A stretch of DNA of 32,444 nt from Ignavibacteria bacterium. Its GTDB lineage: Bacteria; Bacteroidota; Ignavibacteria; UBA10030; UBA6906. The stretch lies in the NCBI GenBank assembly GCA_003251275.1, contig QKGJ01000003.1:1-32444 (forward strand), written 5' to 3'. This document shows positions 31,477 through 32,444 of this stretch, in pieces. The first letter of the stretch is position 1; every line of letters begins with the position of its first letter. Below the pieces are notes generated by a model. The model had not been told where the DNA came from. It saw only the letters and a program-made list of their open reading frames with translations, and ran no database searches. The translations under genes were made by a program, and so were the position numbers.

Positions 31477-32444
31477 TTATTTCTTGTTCGCGAAGTATGC
31501 CCGCGATTCCGCAGCGACAATGCCTGCAAGTCCAAGCAGGCCGATCAGGTTCGGGAATGCCATCAGGCCGTTCATCACGTCGGAAAGCGCCCACACAAGA
31601 TCGAGGCGAACCACGGCGCCGACGAAGACGAAGATGCAGAAGAGAATACGATACGGCTTCCTGAACTTCTCCCCAACAAGATAGCCAAGAGATTTTTCGC
31701 CGTAATAGCTCCAGCCAAGGATTGTCGAATACGCAAAGAAGATAATGCCGAGAGCGACAATAATACCGCCCCAGGTGCCGGGCAAGCCATGACTGAATGC
31801 AACGGTCGTCAGCTCTGCGCCAGTGAGTCCTGTTGACCACGCACCGGACGATATGATAACGAACCCTGTGAAGCTGCAGACGACAATTGTATCGATAAAG
31901 GTTTGCGTCATGGATACAAGCGCCTGTGTGACTGGATTTTTCGTTTGCGCTGCGGCCGCGGCAATAGATGCACTGCCGAGGCCCGACTCGTTGGAAAAGA
32001 CGCCGCGCGCAACGCCCATGCGTACCGTGAGCATGACCGACGCGCCGAGGAATCCGCCTGTTGCCGCAGAAGGATTGAACGCGTCCATGAAGACATACTG
32101 GAAGATTGCCGGGATACCCTCGTAATTCAGAATGGTCACCACGATGGCGGCGAGCATGTAGAAGACGATCATGAAGGGAACGAGGAACTCCGTCACGCGT
32201 CCGATACTTTTGATGCCTCCCAGTATCACCAGGGCTGTACTGACGGCAAGGACAATTCCGGTAATCCACATCGGGAAACCGAACGCGCCGTGCACCGCAT
32301 CGGCGACGGAATTGGACTGTACCATGTTGCCGATCCCGAATGCAGCGATGGATGCGAAGAGCGCGAAGAGCCACCCAAGCCATTTCCAGCCGAGGCCATT
32401 GGCAATGTAGTACATCGGTCCGCCGCTCATCGTGCCGTTTGCAT
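31477..32444 (-). CDS. Alanine/glycine:cation symporter (AGCS), 5' end beyond window
   Basis: The open frame reaches the right edge of the window and has no start of its own; an internal ATG at 32430 is preceded in frame by ANGT, which leads into [21 protein letters not shown]. That segment is the family's conserved region. The 322 visible residues contain about eight predicted helices. AGCS proteins import alanine or glycine with sodium or protons. The missing N-terminal part should be 100-150 residues. Downstream genes (TauE/SafE, SGNH hydrolase, Nramp-like) follow closely and may be in one transcript. Confidence 0.9.
   Translation of the reverse strand, partial: ANGTMSGGPMYYIANGLGWKWLGWLFALFASIAAFGIGNMVQSNSVADAVHGAFGFPMWITGIVLAVSTALVILGGIKSIGRVTEFLVPFMIVFYMLAAIVVTILNYEGIPAIFQYVFMDAFNPSAATGGFLGASVMLTVRMGVARGVFSNESGLGSASIAAAAAQTKNPVTQALVSMTQTFIDTIVVCSFTGFVIISSGAWSTGLTGAELTTVAFSHGLPGTWGGIIVALGIIFFAYSTILGWSYYGEKSLGYLVGEKFRKPYRILFCIFVFVGAVVRLDLVWALSDVMNGLMAFPNLIGLLGLAGIVAAESRAYFANKK

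Noticed and set aside
1-32444. CRISPR array, tRNA, rRNA, insertion sequence or prophage
   Set aside because: No repeat-spacer pattern, no tRNA-like arms, no rRNA segment and no transposase or integrase was recognised on either strand.

Overview
The window carries almost all of its genes on the minus strand, at medium GC. The best fit is an uncultured or little-studied anaerobic member of the Bacteroidota/Ignavibacteriota/Chlorobiota group. This placement is inferred from gene content: a very rich multihaem cytochrome set, pyruvate:ferredoxin oxidoreductase, a CcmF-type cytochrome c assembly protein, and a separate molybdopterin-like/FeS/NrfD complex. No rRNA, tRNA, CRISPR array, transposase or prophage gene was found.

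Layout from right to left, which is the direction of transcription for minus-strand genes. (1) 32444-28832: a transporter and hydrolase group with an alanine/glycine:cation symporter (cut by the window edge), a TauE/SafE permease, an exported SGNH hydrolase and an Nramp-like transporter lacking the usual metal-binding motif. (2) 28771-27911: one plus-strand gene for a tiny hydrophobic protein, divergent from a 3-methyladenine DNA glycosylase gene, then a spacer with a REP-like palindrome. (3) 27630-26709: a universal stress protein and a stand-alone receiver-like protein. (4) 26575-9682: the main feature, a probable 13-gene, 16.9-kb operon. (5) 9513-3055: tryptophanase, then pyruvate:ferredoxin oxidoreductase with a dihydroorotate-dehydrogenase-like partner, followed by a probable terminator. 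(6) 2753-1: ccmF, a single-cluster [4Fe-4S] ferredoxin and the start of a nitroreductase-like gene.

The operon encodes seven c-type cytochromes with 63 haem-attachment motifs (13, 19, 7, 11, 4, 5 and 4), 62 of them CX2CH and one CX3CH. It also encodes two sets of cytochrome b561-like membrane domains, a Rieske protein with a full-length b6f-like cytochrome b, and a four-subunit complex in the order multihaem cytochrome, molybdopterin-like protein, four-cluster FeS protein, NrfD-like protein. That order is known from the Qrc menaquinone reductase and resembles alternative complex III. Many genes overlap by 4-8 bases, so the proteins are probably made together. The likely job is electron exchange between the quinone pool and a large periplasmic haem network. 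The direction of flow, the terminal donor or acceptor, and any outer-membrane conduit cannot be read from this window.

The genes fit one anaerobic energy economy. PFOR oxidises pyruvate and reduces ferredoxin, CcmF supports haem attachment to the many cytochromes, and the operon supplies the quinone-linked respiratory machinery. The strongest observations are the operon itself, the near-exact 243-residue duplication of an eight-haem module inside the 19-haem protein, and the fused and split versions of the same cytochrome c/b561 module side by side. All family assignments are from reading the sequence by eye; no database search was done.
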